DNA of 64,000 bases. Source: Anaeromassilibacillus sp. An200. GTDB lineage: Bacteria; Bacillota; Clostridia; Oscillospirales; Acutalibacteraceae. Positions within the stretch are counted from its first letter, which is position 1, and each line of letters starts with the position of its first letter. The position numbers and the translations under genes were made by a program. The DNA is taken from positions 116,684 to 180,683 of the forward strand of contig NZ_NFJU01000003.1 of NCBI RefSeq assembly GCF_002160025.1. Reading direction: 5' to 3'. Positions 18,771-27,906 of this stretch are shown here, piece after piece. Under the pieces are notes generated by a model that saw only the letters and a list, made by a program, of their open reading frames with translations, did not search any database and was not told the DNA's origin.

Positions 18771-19118
18771 ATGACACAGAGCGATTTTTCTTTTCTTGAG
18801 GACTATTTTCAAAAATCAGAGCTGCTTCCCGCTATCGTCCAGGAGGATGAGACGGGAGAAGTTCTCATGCTTGCTTATATGAACCGCGAATCCTTCCGTA
18901 AAACGCTGGAAACGGGCTATACCTGGTTTTTCAGCCGCTCGCGGCAGGAGCTCTGGAACAAAGGCGCAACCTCCGGCCATCTGCAAAAGGTGGTTTCCAT
19001 TCACGGGGACTGTGACTGCGATACGCTGCTCGTGCGGGTGGTGCAGACGGGCCCGGCCTGTCACACCGGGAGCCACAGCTGCTTTTTCCGGCAGATTGTT
19101 CCCTTGGAACCGTCGTAA
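18771..19118 (+). CDS. hisI: Phosphoribosyl-AMP cyclohydrolase
   Basis: Zn/Mg-dependent ring opening of phosphoribosyl-[32 protein letters not shown] and [13 protein letters not shown] carry the metal-binding Asp and Cys residues of the family. At 115 residues it is the single-function form, with HisE encoded separately downstream. ATG 18771 lies 4 bases after hisA. Confidence 0.95.
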   Translation: MTQSDFSFLEDYFQKSELLPAIVQEDETGEVLMLAYMNRESFRKTLETGYTWFFSRSRQELWNKGATSGHLQKVVSIHGDCDCDTLLVRVVQTGPACHTGSHSCFFRQIVPLEPS

Positions 19119-19190
19119 ACGGCGGGGAGAGATCAGTTTACGCTTTCCCGTCCTGGGCGGGGATCTGTCAGAAAGGAACAAGAGAAAATC

Positions 19191-19517
19191 ATGAACGACG
19201 CATTGAAGCATTTGTATGATACCATCCTTTCCAGAAAAGGAGAACAGCGGGAGGGATCCTATACCTGTTATCTGTTTGAGAAGGGGACGGATAAGATCCT
19301 GAAAAAGTGCGGAGAGGAGTGCAGTGAAGTGATCATCGCCGCGAAAAACGGCGACAATCATGAGACTGTGCTGGAAATTTCCGACTTGCTGTATCATTTG
19401 ATGGTATTGATGGTGAATGAAGGAATTTTACTGGATGATGTGGAGCAGGAGCTGGAGAAACGGAGTGAAAAAACCGGCAATCTCAAGCAGTTCCATCAGG
19501 TGGACAAAAACACCTGA
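19191..19517 (+). CDS. hisE: Phosphoribosyl-ATP pyrophosphohydrolase
   Basis: Removes pyrophosphate from phosphoribosyl-ATP, the second pathway step. The MazG-like helical fold is seen in [16 protein letters not shown] near residue 38 and [16 protein letters not shown] near 62, which hold the acidic Mg-binding residues. Length 108. It has its own ribosome site (AAAGGAACAAGAG) after a 72-base gap from hisI and is the last gene of the cluster. Confidence 0.95.
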   Translation: MNDALKHLYDTILSRKGEQREGSYTCYLFEKGTDKILKKCGEECSEVIIAAKNGDNHETVLEISDLLYHLMVLMVNEGILLDDVEQELEKRSEKTGNLKQFHQVDKNT

Positions 19518-19551
19518 AAGGGCGGACAGCGACCGTCAAAGCTTTTTATGC

Positions 19552-19585
19552 AAAAAAATCGCCGGGAGATTCCCGGCGATTTTTT
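19552..19585. terminator. Bidirectional terminator between hisE and the rluA-type gene
   Basis: AAATCGCCGGGA and TCCCGGCGATTT form a long stem with A-run before and T-run after, so it can end transcripts from both sides. Confidence 0.9.
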
Positions 19586-19615
19586 CAGCTCAAAATGAAA
19601 ACAAGGAATTAGAAT

Positions 19616-20575
19616 TTATTTCCATTGTTCAAATTCCTTCAAAAACCATACGTCGCCCGCGGTAAACTCACGACCATTGAGGTAGTCAAGAATCCCGCCG
19701 GGCGTTGTGAAAGCAAACCGCAGTTTGTAGGAACAGAGCGCCTGATAGCGGAACCCCGTTTCACGATTCAGTGCGTTTGTGCCGTATTTCCCGTCTCCGG
19801 CCAGCGGATGTCCAATGGAAGCCAAATGTGCGCGGATCTGATGGGTGCGCCCGGTGAGCAGTTCCACTTCGAGCAGGCTGAATTTCTGCTTTTCCTGTAA
19901 AACGCGGTAGCGCGTTTTGATGCTTTTCGAGTCGGCAGAGGGCTTTCGGGAGATGTACACACGGTTTTGACTCTCGTTTTTTTCAAGATACCCGGTCAGC
20001 GTGGCTTCCCGCGGCTCAACATGCCCGCACACAATGCAAAGGTACAGCTTGACCAGCTCGCGGTCGCGGACCTTCTGATTCATGATGCGGAGCGTTTCGG
20101 CATTTTTCGCCGCCATCACGATGCCGCCTGTATTGCGATCAATACGATTGATCAACGCGGGGGTGAAAGAGTTTTCCTGCTCGGGGTTGTATTCGCCTTT
20201 GTCATACAGATAATGCTGCACGCGGGCGATCAGGGAGTCGAAATGATAGGTTTCGTCCGGATGAACAATCAACCCCGGCTGTTTATCCAGCAAAAGCAAA
20301 TTTTCGTCCTCATATACCATGGAAAGCTTTTTAGGGGCTTTGAGAAAGTCATATTCCTTCGGAGCTGTTTGGAAAAATTCGTCCTTGAGGTACATGGTCA
20401 GCCGGTCGCCTTCCTGCAAACGTGTGGAAATTTCACAGCGCTTCCCGTTCAGCTTGATATCCTTTTTCCGGATGCTCTTATACAGCATCGACTGCGGCAG
20501 ATTGGGATAGGCTTTCGTAAGAAATTTATCAAGACGCTGGCCAGCGTCATTCGCGCGGATCACAACTTCTTTCAT
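19616..20575 (-). CDS. RluA-family 23S rRNA pseudouridine synthase
   Basis: Converts uridine to pseudouridine in RNA. An S4-like RNA-binding domain occupies about residues 1-80 (RLDKFLTKAYPNLPQS). The catalytic domain has the family Asp in INRIDRNTGGIVM near residue 133, and GRTHQIRAHLASIGHPLAGD near 240 is the second signature. The ATG at 20575 gives 319 residues. An open frame extends farther upstream, but through a GC-rich repeated leader with no family similarity. The exact RNA target (RluD-like or other) cannot be read from the sequence. It faces the his operon across a shared terminator. Confidence 0.9.
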   Translation of the reverse strand: MKEVVIRANDAGQRLDKFLTKAYPNLPQSMLYKSIRKKDIKLNGKRCEISTRLQEGDRLTMYLKDEFFQTAPKEYDFLKAPKKLSMVYEDENLLLLDKQPGLIVHPDETYHFDSLIARVQHYLYDKGEYNPEQENSFTPALINRIDRNTGGIVMAAKNAETLRIMNQKVRDRELVKLYLCIVCGHVEPREATLTGYLEKNESQNRVYISRKPSADSKSIKTRYRVLQEKQKFSLLEVELLTGRTHQIRAHLASIGHPLAGDGKYGTNALNRETGFRYQALCSYKLRFAFTTPGGILDYLNGREFTAGDVWFLKEFEQWK

Positions 20576-20605
20576 GGTGGAACCCCGTTTTCTATAAAAT
20601 AGTAC

Positions 20606-20649
20606 GCCTGCGGTAGGCAAATCGCGCGCCTGCGGCGGGCAAGCCGCGC
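20606..20649. repeat. Two tandem 22-bp GC-rich repeats in the leader of the RluA-type gene
   Basis: The units 20606-20627 and 20628-20649 share the core GCCTGCGG followed by GGCAA and differ at a few positions. They lie between the promoter and the start codon of the minus-strand gene. Confidence 0.7.
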
Positions 20650-20730
20650 AGCGCCGTCCCGGCGTTAAATTTTGTGCGGAAAACAACCAAGCGGCCCGCG
20701 TTGCTGCTGTGCTAACGCGCGGGCTGTAGC

Positions 20731-20758
20731 GTGCAGGCTCAGCCTGCCCTGCCTGCAC
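20731..20758 (-). promoter_or_regulatory. Hairpin at the 5' end of the RluA-type gene leader
   Basis: GTGCAGGC (20731-20738) and GCCTGCAC (20751-20758) are perfect inverse complements, and an inner palindrome GCAGGCTCAGCCTGC overlaps them. The hairpin would form right at the start of the minus-strand RNA. Confidence 0.55.
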
Positions 20759-20787
20759 ATTATAGCATACAATTGTGGATTCGTCAC
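20759..20787 (-). promoter_or_regulatory. Promoter of the RluA-type gene
   Basis: On the minus strand: perfect TATAAT with GTGACG 17 bases upstream. The leader to the start codon is about 175 bases. The -35 element is imperfect. Confidence 0.55.
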
Positions 20788-20910
20788 TCCGGCGCAGGTT
20801 AGCAGGAGAAGCATTTTCACATCATGACGGTTTATGCTATGATTTATGATACAATATAGACAGAACCTTCGAGGAAGAAAATGGTAAAAAAGATAAGGAG
20901 GCGTGTGCGT

Positions 20911-21672
20911 TTGGCAAAAGAAGAATTGTCGCCGCATTCCGGCCATAGAAAACGAATGAGAGAGCGCTTTTTGCGTGATGGAATTGATTCTCTTCAGGAT
21001 CACGAAGTATTAGAGCTTTTGTTGTTTTATGCGATCCCAAGACAGGATACCAACGAATTGGCGCACCGGCTTCTCACCAAATTCCGCACGCTCTCAGGCG
21101 TCTTTGACGCTCCGATTGAAGAGCTCAAGCGTGTGGAGGGGATAGGAGGGACAACGGCAGTTTTTCTCAAGACCTATCCGGAAGTGTTCCGGCGCTATAT
21201 GGGAGACAAGAAAAAGAATGTAAAGCGGCTATGTAGCTACAAGGAGATAGGCGAGTATGCCCAGTCCTGTCTCTTTGGACGGACAAGGGAAGCCATTCTG
21301 CTTGTGCTTCTGAATTCTTCCGGACAGATTCTGTTCAGTGATATTGTGTATGAGGGAAGTGTCAATGCCGCTGAAATTTATTTTCGCGATCTTGTCCGTC
21401 TTGCGTCCAGCTATGATGCGGTGGGAGTGGTTCTTGCCCATAATCATCCCAGTGGGGACTGTCTCCCATCGAGGGAAGATATGCTGACAACCCGGATGGC
21501 AGCGGAAGCTTTGAGCAAAATTGACGTGACGTTGGTCGATCACGTCATTGTGGCCGGAGAGCACTTTCTTTCGCTTGCGTCCTCCCGTATTCTTCCGGAA
21601 GTGTTTTCCGAGGGGGAGGAAAAGCCGCTCAAAAAAGTAGCGGATCGCAGAAAGAAAAGGGAACTCCCCTAA
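20911..21672 (+). CDS. radC: RadC/JAB-domain protein
   Basis: RadC-family protein, named for DNA repair but of unsettled role. An N-terminal helix-hairpin-helix region (about residues 1-90, with EELKRVEGIGGTTAVF) is followed by a JAB/MPN metallo-isopeptidase-like domain. That domain has AHNHPSGDCLPSREDM near residue 175 with the metal-binding HxH and Asp pattern. The start is set at TTG 20911 because AAGGAGG lies 9 bases before it; ATG 20881 is in frame but lies upstream of that ribosome site. Length is then 253. Confidence 0.9.
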   Translation: MAKEELSPHSGHRKRMRERFLRDGIDSLQDHEVLELLLFYAIPRQDTNELAHRLLTKFRTLSGVFDAPIEELKRVEGIGGTTAVFLKTYPEVFRRYMGDKKKNVKRLCSYKEIGEYAQSCLFGRTREAILLVLLNSSGQILFSDIVYEGSVNAAEIYFRDLVRLASSYDAVGVVLAHNHPSGDCLPSREDMLTTRMAAEALSKIDVTLVDHVIVAGEHFLSLASSRILPEVFSEGEEKPLKKVADRRKKRELP

Positions 21673-21775
21673 GGGCATGATATCTGCTTTCAAAGGTTCC
21701 GAAAAGTCCCTCTTCAAAAAGAAAACAAAATTGCGAAACTCAAAGAAGAAACTTTTCGAAAATATAAAAAGGTAG

Positions 21776-21804
21776 TTGTATTTTCCATATGCCTGTGCTA
21801 TAAT
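21776..21804 (+). promoter_or_regulatory. Strong promoter of a small free-standing transcript
   Basis: TTGTAT, a 17-base spacer and a perfect TATAAT. No conventional gene follows; the transcript would end at the terminator at 21935. Confidence 0.75.
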
Positions 21805-21845
21805 ATCCCCTGTTCCGAAAGTAATTGAAAATGGGGAGCGAGGTT

Positions 21846-21887
21846 ATGAAAAGGAACGGAAGGAAAGCTTCCGTTTCACGAAAATAA
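21846..21887 (+). CDS. Possible 13-residue basic peptide inside the small transcript
   Basis: ATG at 21846 is preceded by GGGGAGCGAGG. The reading MKRNGRKASVSRK is strongly basic. The start lies in the unstructured part of the RNA, but the frame overlaps the internal hairpin. At this length chance is a real alternative. Confidence 0.25.
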   Translation: MKRNGRKASVSRK

Positions 21888-21892
21888 CCCGG

Positions 21893-21935
21893 AAAAGGAT
21901 CGAAAGGGCGGATTAGCGTCATTTCGATCCTTTTT
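21893..21935 (+). terminator. Terminator of the small transcript
   Basis: A stem of 12 or more base pairs (AAAGGATCGAAA with TTTCGATCCTTT) with a 16-base loop, followed by a T-run. It may also act on the end of the convergent uvrA. Confidence 0.85.
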
Positions 21936-21947
21936 GTTTCCCGATTT

Positions 21948-24785
21948 TCAATTTTCTGAGCAGGATGGGAGCAGACGGCGCAGGTATTGTCCGGTAAAAG
22001 AAACCGGGTTTTGGGCCACCTGTTCCGGTGTGCCGCAGGCAATGATCTCGCCGCCGCCGTCTCCGCCCTCTGGTCCGAGGTCAATGATATGGTCGGCCGT
22101 CTTGATCAGATCGAGGTTGTGTTCAATGACAACAACGGTATTGCCGCTGTCCACCAGCTTTTGGAGCACTTCAATCAGCTTGTGCACATCTGCAATGTGC
22201 AGGCCGGTGGTGGGCTCGTCCAGAATATAGATGGTTTTGCCTGTGGAGCGCCGGCTGAGCTCCGTTGCCAGCTTGACGCGCTGGGCTTCGCCTCCGGAAA
22301 GTGTGGTGGCAGGCTGGCCGATTTTGATATAGCCCAGCCCTACATCCTGAAGCGTTTGCAGCTTGCGCGCAATCCGGGGCAGGCTGCTGAAAAATTCAAG
22401 CCCTTCATCCACCGTCATTTCGAGCACATCGTAAATGCTCTTGCCCTTGTACTTGATTTCCAGTGTTTCGCGGTTGTACCGGCGGCCCTTGCAGACATCA
22501 CAGGGAACATAAACGTCCGGCAGAAAGTGCATTTCAATCTTGATGATGCCGTCGCCTTGGCAGGCTTCGCACCGGCCGCCTTTGACGTTGAAGGAGAAGC
22601 GGCCTGCTCCGTAGCCGCGCAGCTTCGCGTCCTGTGTGGAAGCGTAGAGCTCACGGATGTCCCCGAATACGCCGGTGTACGTTGCCGGGTTGGAGCGGGG
22701 GGTCCTGCCGATAGGGGCCTGATTGATCTCGATCACCTTGTCCAGGAATTCCACGCCTTTGATTTGACGGAATTTTCCCGCACGGCTGCGTGCGCCGTTG
22801 AGGACAGAGGCCAGATGCTTGTAGAGGATTTCGTTGATGAGCGACGATTTTCCGGATCCGGATACACCGGTCACACAGACAAATTCTCCCAGAGGGATGT
22901 CCACTGTAACATTGCGCAGGTTGTTCTGTGCGGCTCCGATAATCCGCAGCTTTTTCCCGTTGCCTTTGCGGCGCTGTGCGGGAACCTCCACCTGCTTCCT
23001 GCCGCTCAGATATTGTCCGGTGATGCTTTTTTCGCAGTGCATCAGCCCTTCCACATCGCCGTTATAGACCACTTCGCCGCCATGAACACCCGCACCGGGG
23101 CCGATATCCACAATGTGATCCGCGGCGCGCATGGTATCCTCGTCATGCTCGACCACAATAACTGTATTGCCAAGATCGCGCAGATGCTTGAGCGTGGCCA
23201 GCAGCTTGTCGTTGTCGCGCTGATGCAGGCCGATGCTCGGCTCGTCCAGAATATAGAGCACACCCATCAGAGAGGAGCCGATCTGGGTGGCAAGCCGGAT
23301 ACGCTGGCTCTCTCCGCCGGACAGCGTCCCTGCAGCGCGAGAGAGTGTCAGATAGCCCAGTCCCACACTCTGAAGGAAACCAAGACGGCTCTTGATTTCC
23401 TTGAGGATGGTTCGCGCGATCATGGTTTCCTTGTCAGTCAGCTGGAGATTGTCCACAAACGCCAGCGCTTTGAGGACGGAGAGATCGCAAAGCTCCGCAA
23501 TGTTCAGTCCGCCGACCGTGACAGCCAGGCTCAGAGGGGAAAGACGCTGGCCGTGGCAGGCGTCGCAGGGGATGGCGCTCATGTAGGATTCGATCTCTTC
23601 TTTGATCCATGCGCTCTGCGTTTCCCGGAAGCGCCGGTCAAGGTTGTTGATGATTCCCTCAAATTCCGCCTGATACGTTCCGCTTCCGCTTGCTGTTTCC
23701 CGGTGCAGCGTCAGCTTTTCGCCCTTGGTGCCGTAAAGCAAAATATCAATGATTTCCTTCGGCAGATCGCTCAAGGGCGTGTCCAGTGAGAAGTGGTAGC
23801 GCTCTGCCAGTGCGTTCATATACATAGCGGCAATGGTGTTGCCCTCCATGGCCCAGCCGCTGCCCTTGAGACCGCCGTCGTGGATGGATTTGCTCCAGTC
23901 CGGGATCACACGATCCGGATCGATCTTCATAAAAACGCCCAGACCGGTGCATTTCGGGCATGCGCCGTAGGGGTTATTGAAGGAGAACATGCGGGGCGTC
24001 AGCTCTTCAATGCTGTAGCCGTGCTCCGGGCAAGCGTAGTTTTGCGAGAAGGTGTAGTCCTCTCCGTCTTGTACGCTGACGACGGAGATCCCGCCGGTCA
24101 GCGAGGAAGCGGTTTCAATGGAGTCCGCCAGCCGGGAACGAATGGATTCCTGAATCACCAGACGGTCGACCACGATCTCGATGGTATGCTTGTTGTTTTT
24201 GGCAAGCTTGATTGGTTCAGACAGATCATAGAGAATGCCGTCGCAGCGCACACGGACAAAGCCGCTGCGGCGGGCGTTGTCCAGTTCCTTGACATGCTCG
24301 CCCTTGCGGCCGCGGACAATCGGGGCCAGGATCTGGATTTTGCTCCGCTCCGGCAGTGCCATAACCTGATCCACAATCTGGTCGATTGTCTGCTGGCGGA
24401 TTTCGCGCCCGCACACCGGGCAGTGCGGGATGCCGATCCGCGCGTAGAGCAGGCGCAGGTAATCGTAAATCTCCGTCACGGTGCCCACGGTGGAGCGGGG
24501 ATTCTTGGACGTGGTTTTCTGGTCAATGGAAATCGCAGGGGAGAGACCTTCAATATAATCCAGATCCGGCTTTTCCATCTGGCCGAGAAACTGACGCGCG
24601 TAGGAGGACAGGGACTCCACATACCGTCTCTGGCCCTCCGCGTAAATGGTGTCGAACGCCAGCGAGGACTTTCCGGAACCGGAAAGTCCTGTAAATACAA
24701 TCAGCTTGTCGCGGGGAATATGGATGTCGATGTTTTTCAGGTTATGCTCCCGCGCGCCTTTGACAAAAATATCCTTTGAACTCAA
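21948..24785 (-). CDS. uvrA: UvrABC excinuclease subunit A
   Basis: ATPase that finds bulky DNA damage and loads UvrB. Two ABC modules are present: Walker [15 protein letters not shown] near residue 31 and [14 protein letters not shown] near 640, with [12 protein letters not shown] and [12 protein letters not shown] signatures. Zinc modules are seen in CPVCG and in [11 protein letters not shown] 24785 is chosen ([18 protein letters not shown]), giving about 945 residues. The open frame continues up into uvrB, but without family similarity. It is 61 bases downstream of uvrB and shares its promoter. Confidence 0.96.
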   Translation of the reverse strand: MSSKDIFVKGAREHNLKNIDIHIPRDKLIVFTGLSGSGKSSLAFDTIYAEGQRRYVESLSSYARQFLGQMEKPDLDYIEGLSPAISIDQKTTSKNPRSTVGTVTEIYDYLRLLYARIGIPHCPVCGREIRQQTIDQIVDQVMALPERSKIQILAPIVRGRKGEHVKELDNARRSGFVRVRCDGILYDLSEPIKLAKNNKHTIEIVVDRLVIQESIRSRLADSIETASSLTGGISVVSVQDGEDYTFSQNYACPEHGYSIEELTPRMFSFNNPYGACPKCTGLGVFMKIDPDRVIPDWSKSIHDGGLKGSGWAMEGNTIAAMYMNALAERYHFSLDTPLSDLPKEIIDILLYGTKGEKLTLHRETASGSGTYQAEFEGIINNLDRRFRETQSAWIKEEIESYMSAIPCDACHGQRLSPLSLAVTVGGLNIAELCDLSVLKALAFVDNLQLTDKETMIARTILKEIKSRLGFLQSVGLGYLTLSRAAGTLSGGESQRIRLATQIGSSLMGVLYILDEPSIGLHQRDNDKLLATLKHLRDLGNTVIVVEHDEDTMRAADHIVDIGPGAGVHGGEVVYNGDVEGLMHCEKSITGQYLSGRKQVEVPAQRRKGNGKKLRIIGAAQNNLRNVTVDIPLGEFVCVTGVSGSGKSSLINEILYKHLASVLNGARSRAGKFRQIKGVEFLDKVIEINQAPIGRTPRSNPATYTGVFGDIRELYASTQDAKLRGYGAGRFSFNVKGGRCEACQGDGIIKIEMHFLPDVYVPCDVCKGRRYNRETLEIKYKGKSIYDVLEMTVDEGLEFFSSLPRIARKLQTLQDVGLGYIKIGQPATTLSGGEAQRVKLATELSRRSTGKTIYILDEPTTGLHIADVHKLIEVLQKLVDSGNTVVVIEHNLDLIKTADHIIDLGPEGGDGGGEIIACGTPEQVAQNPVSFTGQYLRRLLPSCSEN

Positions 24786-24846
24786 ATTCCGGTCCCAGCC
24801 TTTCCCGCGGCAGAAGGATGCCGCATATTGGAGGGGGAGACGCTGA

Positions 24847-26844
24847 TTAGAGCGTCCCTTTCTCCTGTAATTTTTTGATTTTATCACGCAGATATGCGGC
24901 ATGTTCAAACTCGAGGAGCTTTGCGGCCGCTTTCATCTCGCGCGTGAGCTGATCGATCATCTGTTTTCTCTCGGCGGCGCTCAAGCGGCGTTTCTTTCCG
25001 CCCTTGGCCGGCGCATCGTCGTCCTTGTGCGTGGAAATTTCCAGAACGTCCGATACCTTTTTGACAATGGTTTTCGGGGTGATTCCGTGCTCCTCGTTGT
25101 ATTTCATCTGAATGGAGCGGCGGCGTTCGGTTTCGCGGATAGCAGCCTCCATGCTGGGAGTTACGCTGTCGGCATACATAATAACCTGTCCCTCGGCATT
25201 TCGCGCCGCACGGCCGATGGTCTGGATCAGGGAACGCTCCGAACGAAGAAAGCCTTCCTTATCGGCGTCCAGGATGGCCACAAGGGAAACCTCGGGGATA
25301 TCCAGGCCCTCGCGCAGAAGGTTGATGCCGACCAGCACGTCAAATTCTCCAAGACGCAGATCGCGGATAATTTCCATGCGTTCCACCGTGTCAATGTCGT
25401 GGTGCATATACCGCACACGGATCCCAACGTTTTCGAGGTAGGTGGTCAAATCCTCCGCCATTTTCTTCGTCAGCGTAGTGACCAGGATGCGCTCGCCTTT
25501 TGCGGTGCGCACATTGATTTCGGAAATCAGATCGTCGATCTGCCCGTCGGTGGGTTTAACGGTGATTTCCGGATCCAGCAGTCCTGTAGGCCGGATCACC
25601 TGCTCTACCACCTGAGAGGAATGTTCCTTCTCAAAGTCGCCTGGCGTAGCACTGACAAAAACCACCTGGTTGACGTGGCCGTAAAACTCGTCGAAATTCA
25701 GCGGGCGATTGTCATAAGCGGACGGCAGGCGGAAGCCGAAATCAATGAGGGATTTTTTGCGGGCCTGATCGCCCGCGAACATGGAGCGGACCTGCGGCAG
25801 AGTCACATGGGACTCGTCCACAAACAGAAGAAAATCCTCCGGAAAATAGTCCAGCAGTGTGCACGGCATACTGCCCGGCGCGCGTCCGGAGAGCACGCGG
25901 GAATAGTTTTCGATTCCCTTGCAGAAGCCGATTTCCTCCAAAAGCTCTGTGTCATACTGCGTGCGTTCCCGAATTCTCTGCGCTTCGATCAGCTTGCCTT
26001 TCTCCTCAAAGAATTTGACCCTCTCCTCCATTTCGGCCTGAATTTCCTTGACAGCGCGGAACATTTTTTCACGTGGCACGATGTAGTGAGACGCGGGGTA
26101 GATGGCGGCATGCTTGAGGTTAGCCTTGAATTCGCCGGTCAGGGCGTTGATTTCGGTGATGCGATCGATTTCATCGCCAAAAAATTCCACACGCAGAATG
26201 GTGTCCGTGCTTTCCGCCGGGAAAATCTCCACCACATCACCGCGGACACGGAATTTGTTGCGGACCAGATTGATGTCATTGCGTTCATACTGGATTTCCA
26301 CCAGCTTGCGCAGAAGCTCATCCCGGCTTTTTTCCATGCCGGGACGCAGGGAAATGACCATCGTGCGGTAGTCGATCGGATCACCCAGGCTGTAAATACA
26401 GGAAACGCTGGCGACAATAATCACATCCCGCCGCTCCGAAAGAGCGCTGGTGGCGGAATGGCGCAGTTTGTCGATTTCCTCATTGATGGCGGAATCCTTT
26501 TCAATATAAGTGTCCGTGGTGGCAATATAGGCTTCCGGCTGGTAGTAATCGTAGTAGGATACAAAATATTCGACCGCGGATTCCGGAAAAAATTCGCGGA
26601 ACTCGCTGCACAGCTGGGCGGCGAGGGTTTTGTTATGCGCCAGAACCAGAGTGGGTCTCTGCATCCGTTCGATCACGTTTGCCATGGTGAAGGTTTTGCC
26701 GGAGCCGGTTACGCCGAGAAGTGTCTGCTCACGCATCCCGCTTTGAAGCCCCTGCACAAGATGATCGATTGCTTCCGGTTGGTCGCCTGTTGGGCGGTAG
26801 GAGGAACGGAGGACAAAGCGATCCGGTTCTTTCTGCTGTGCCAT
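24847..26844 (-). CDS. uvrB: UvrABC excinuclease subunit B
   Basis: Damage-verifying helicase-like subunit of nucleotide excision repair. Walker A is [15 protein letters not shown] near residue 37. The beta-hairpin with [10 protein letters not shown] is near 92-101, the DESH box is in [13 protein letters not shown], and a UVR domain closes the protein ([19 protein letters not shown]). ATG 26844 has AGGTGA upstream and gives 665 residues, a normal length. First gene of the uvrB-uvrA operon, preceded by a strong promoter with an SOS-like box. Confidence 0.96.
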   Translation of the reverse strand: MAQQKEPDRFVLRSSYRPTGDQPEAIDHLVQGLQSGMREQTLLGVTGSGKTFTMANVIERMQRPTLVLAHNKTLAAQLCSEFREFFPESAVEYFVSYYDYYQPEAYIATTDTYIEKDSAINEEIDKLRHSATSALSERRDVIIVASVSCIYSLGDPIDYRTMVISLRPGMEKSRDELLRKLVEIQYERNDINLVRNKFRVRGDVVEIFPAESTDTILRVEFFGDEIDRITEINALTGEFKANLKHAAIYPASHYIVPREKMFRAVKEIQAEMEERVKFFEEKGKLIEAQRIRERTQYDTELLEEIGFCKGIENYSRVLSGRAPGSMPCTLLDYFPEDFLLFVDESHVTLPQVRSMFAGDQARKKSLIDFGFRLPSAYDNRPLNFDEFYGHVNQVVFVSATPGDFEKEHSSQVVEQVIRPTGLLDPEITVKPTDGQIDDLISEINVRTAKGERILVTTLTKKMAEDLTTYLENVGIRVRYMHHDIDTVERMEIIRDLRLGEFDVLVGINLLREGLDIPEVSLVAILDADKEGFLRSERSLIQTIGRAARNAEGQVIMYADSVTPSMEAAIRETERRRSIQMKYNEEHGITPKTIVKKVSDVLEISTHKDDDAPAKGGKKRRLSAAERKQMIDQLTREMKAAAKLLEFEHAAYLRDKIKKLQEKGTL

Positions 26845-26932
26845 GGTGTCACCTGCTTTCCGTTTGTCTTTTCGTTTTCCCACAAAGGACGTTTGCTTCC
26901 GGCGGCGCTGTGGGAAAGCAGGACCGCTTTAG

Positions 26933-26982
26933 GAACGTTTGTTTGATTCTGATATTGTACTATGTTTCGCCCTTTCTGTCAA
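26933..26982 (-). promoter_or_regulatory. uvrBA promoter with LexA-like box
   Basis: On the minus strand TTGACA (26977-26982) and TACAAT (26953-26958) are 18 bases apart. Just downstream, at 26933-26944, the plus strand reads GAAC-GTTT-GTTT, one base off the GAAC-N4-GTTC SOS box of Gram-positive LexA. The box would overlap the transcription start, a good repressor position. Confidence 0.7.
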
Positions 26983-27013
26983 GATAGGGGAGAGGCTTTC
27001 CGAAGTCTGAAAC

Positions 27014-27054
27014 GAAAAAAGGAGGGCGGCGCTCCTTCTCGGAACACCGCCCTC
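27014..27054 (-). terminator. Terminator after the 87-residue unknown gene
   Basis: Minus strand: GAGGGCGG pairs with CCGCCCTC, followed by a T-run (A-run at 27015-27020 on the plus strand). Confidence 0.85.
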
Positions 27055-27060
27055 GCACAT

Positions 27061-27324
27061 TCAGGAAGCCCAGCCACTGACGCGGGAACAGCGCTGCATC
27101 AAATAGCTGAGAATCAATTCGCGATCCTTTGGATCTTCCACACGCAGCTCCGGGGAAAGGTAGCCGTCAGGGGACTGGTTCATCAGCATACGCAGCGCAT
27201 AAAGCTGTGAAAGCTTGCTGTTAATCGCAAAAGCTACGCCGTCCTCCATAATAAGGGCGACATTTCCTTTCACACGTTCCATCAGCGCGGCGAGCTCGCC
27301 CACTGTAAAATGATAGAGTTTCAT
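27061..27324 (-). CDS. Unknown 87-residue protein
   Basis: I do not recognise the family. ATG 27324 is preceded by AAAGGAGGG with good spacing, and the gene has its own likely promoter (27350-27378) and terminator. It forms a compact single-gene unit. The sequence begins MKLYHFTVGELAALMERV, is predicted mixed alpha/beta, and contains a short hydrophobic strand NVALIMEDGVAFAI. There is no signal peptide or membrane segment. Conserved basic and acidic patches near the C-terminus (RVEDPKDRELILSYLMQRC) suggest a soluble cytoplasmic protein. Confidence 0.7.
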   Translation of the reverse strand: MKLYHFTVGELAALMERVKGNVALIMEDGVAFAINSKLSQLYALRMLMNQSPDGYLSPELRVEDPKDRELILSYLMQRCSRVSGWAS

Positions 27325-27349
27325 CGGAAATATCCCTCCTTTGTCCCTG

Positions 27350-27378
27350 ATCATAGCACGTTCCCTATCGAAAAACAA
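27350..27378 (-). promoter_or_regulatory. Likely promoter of the 87-residue unknown gene
   Basis: Minus strand TTGTTT, 17-base spacer, TATGAT, about 20 bases before the ribosome site. Confidence 0.45.
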
Positions 27379-27520
27379 GAAGATTTCTGTAGGAATCCAC
27401 GAGAGGGGAAAGGGGTGGTTTTTGTATAGTGGGACGAAAAAATAAACGAAAATCGTTTTAAATCGAAATTTTTTGTGCATAAAATACAAGAATTCCGTGA
27501 AAATCAATAGCAAGGAACCG

Positions 27521-27628
27521 TTAATCCCCGGCAGCGAGCCCCAACGCTCCCATGACTGTGGCGGCAGCGCCGCAGAGCACCGTAACGATGCCGATGATAA
27601 AGACAACCATCGAAAGTCCTTTTCTCAT
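27521..27628 (-). CDS. Small single-pass membrane protein, 35 residues
   Basis: ATG 27628 is preceded by AAAGGAGGAAATACT, one of the strongest ribosome sites in the window. The peptide starts MRKGLSMVVFIIG, has one hydrophobic helix (residues 6-31) and ends GLAAGD. A promoter with perfect TATAAT lies upstream (27759-27788), leaving a 125-base leader. The function is unknown. Such peptides can be membrane regulators, toxins of toxin-antitoxin pairs, or structural subunits; nothing here decides between them. A weak hairpin with a T-run follows near 27433-27465. Confidence 0.6.
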   Translation of the reverse strand: MRKGLSMVVFIIGIVTVLCGAAATVMGALGLAAGD

Positions 27629-27758
27629 AGTATTTCCTCCTTTCTTCGCAAAGATACATGTCGTCCAAAATAAGTTCATTTCCGCCGCTTTCCATGGGTT
27701 TTCCGTATGAAAATAGGATGGCAGGCACAATTTCCCGCACGGCGGTGATTTCTGTCAT

Positions 27759-27788
27759 ATTATAGCATTTGCGTTCCTGAGGGGTCAA
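27759..27788 (-). promoter_or_regulatory. Promoter of the small membrane protein
   Basis: Minus strand TTGACC, 18-base spacer and perfect TATAAT. Confidence 0.65.
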
Positions 27789-27906
27789 GCGTGCGCAGAG
27801 CGTTCCAGCGCTGTAAAAAGGGGTTTCGGAAAATTTACAAATCGTTAATTTCCAAAGAGGGGTTCTATAGTAGAATAATGGAAGATTATCGGGCGGGAGG
27901 CGCTGC

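Larger units (their letters stand above)
21811..21935 (+). ncRNA. Predicted small RNA of about 125 bases between radC and uvrA
   Basis: The region has its own promoter (TATAAT at 21799-21804) and a strong terminator: AAAGGATCGAAA pairs with TTTCGATCC plus a T-run at 21931-21935. An internal hairpin pairs ACGGAAG (21856-21862) with CTTCCGT (21868-21874). It also contains a 14-codon reading frame with a ribosome site, so it may be an mRNA for a tiny peptide, a regulatory RNA, or both. I do not recognise a named RNA family. Confidence 0.55.

Noticed and set aside
21987..23789. 600-codon open frame on the plus strand opposite uvrA
   Set aside because: A shadow of GC-rich uvrA codons; no ribosome site and no recognisable domain. 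The same applies to 24901-26946 opposite uvrB and to long frames opposite polC, asd and cdsA-dxr.
27620..27756. Frame starting MTEITAVREIVP on the minus strand upstream of the small membrane peptide
   Set aside because: It reads somewhat protein-like, but the ATG overlaps the -10 region, so it would not be transcribed from the promoter seen, and it has no ribosome site.
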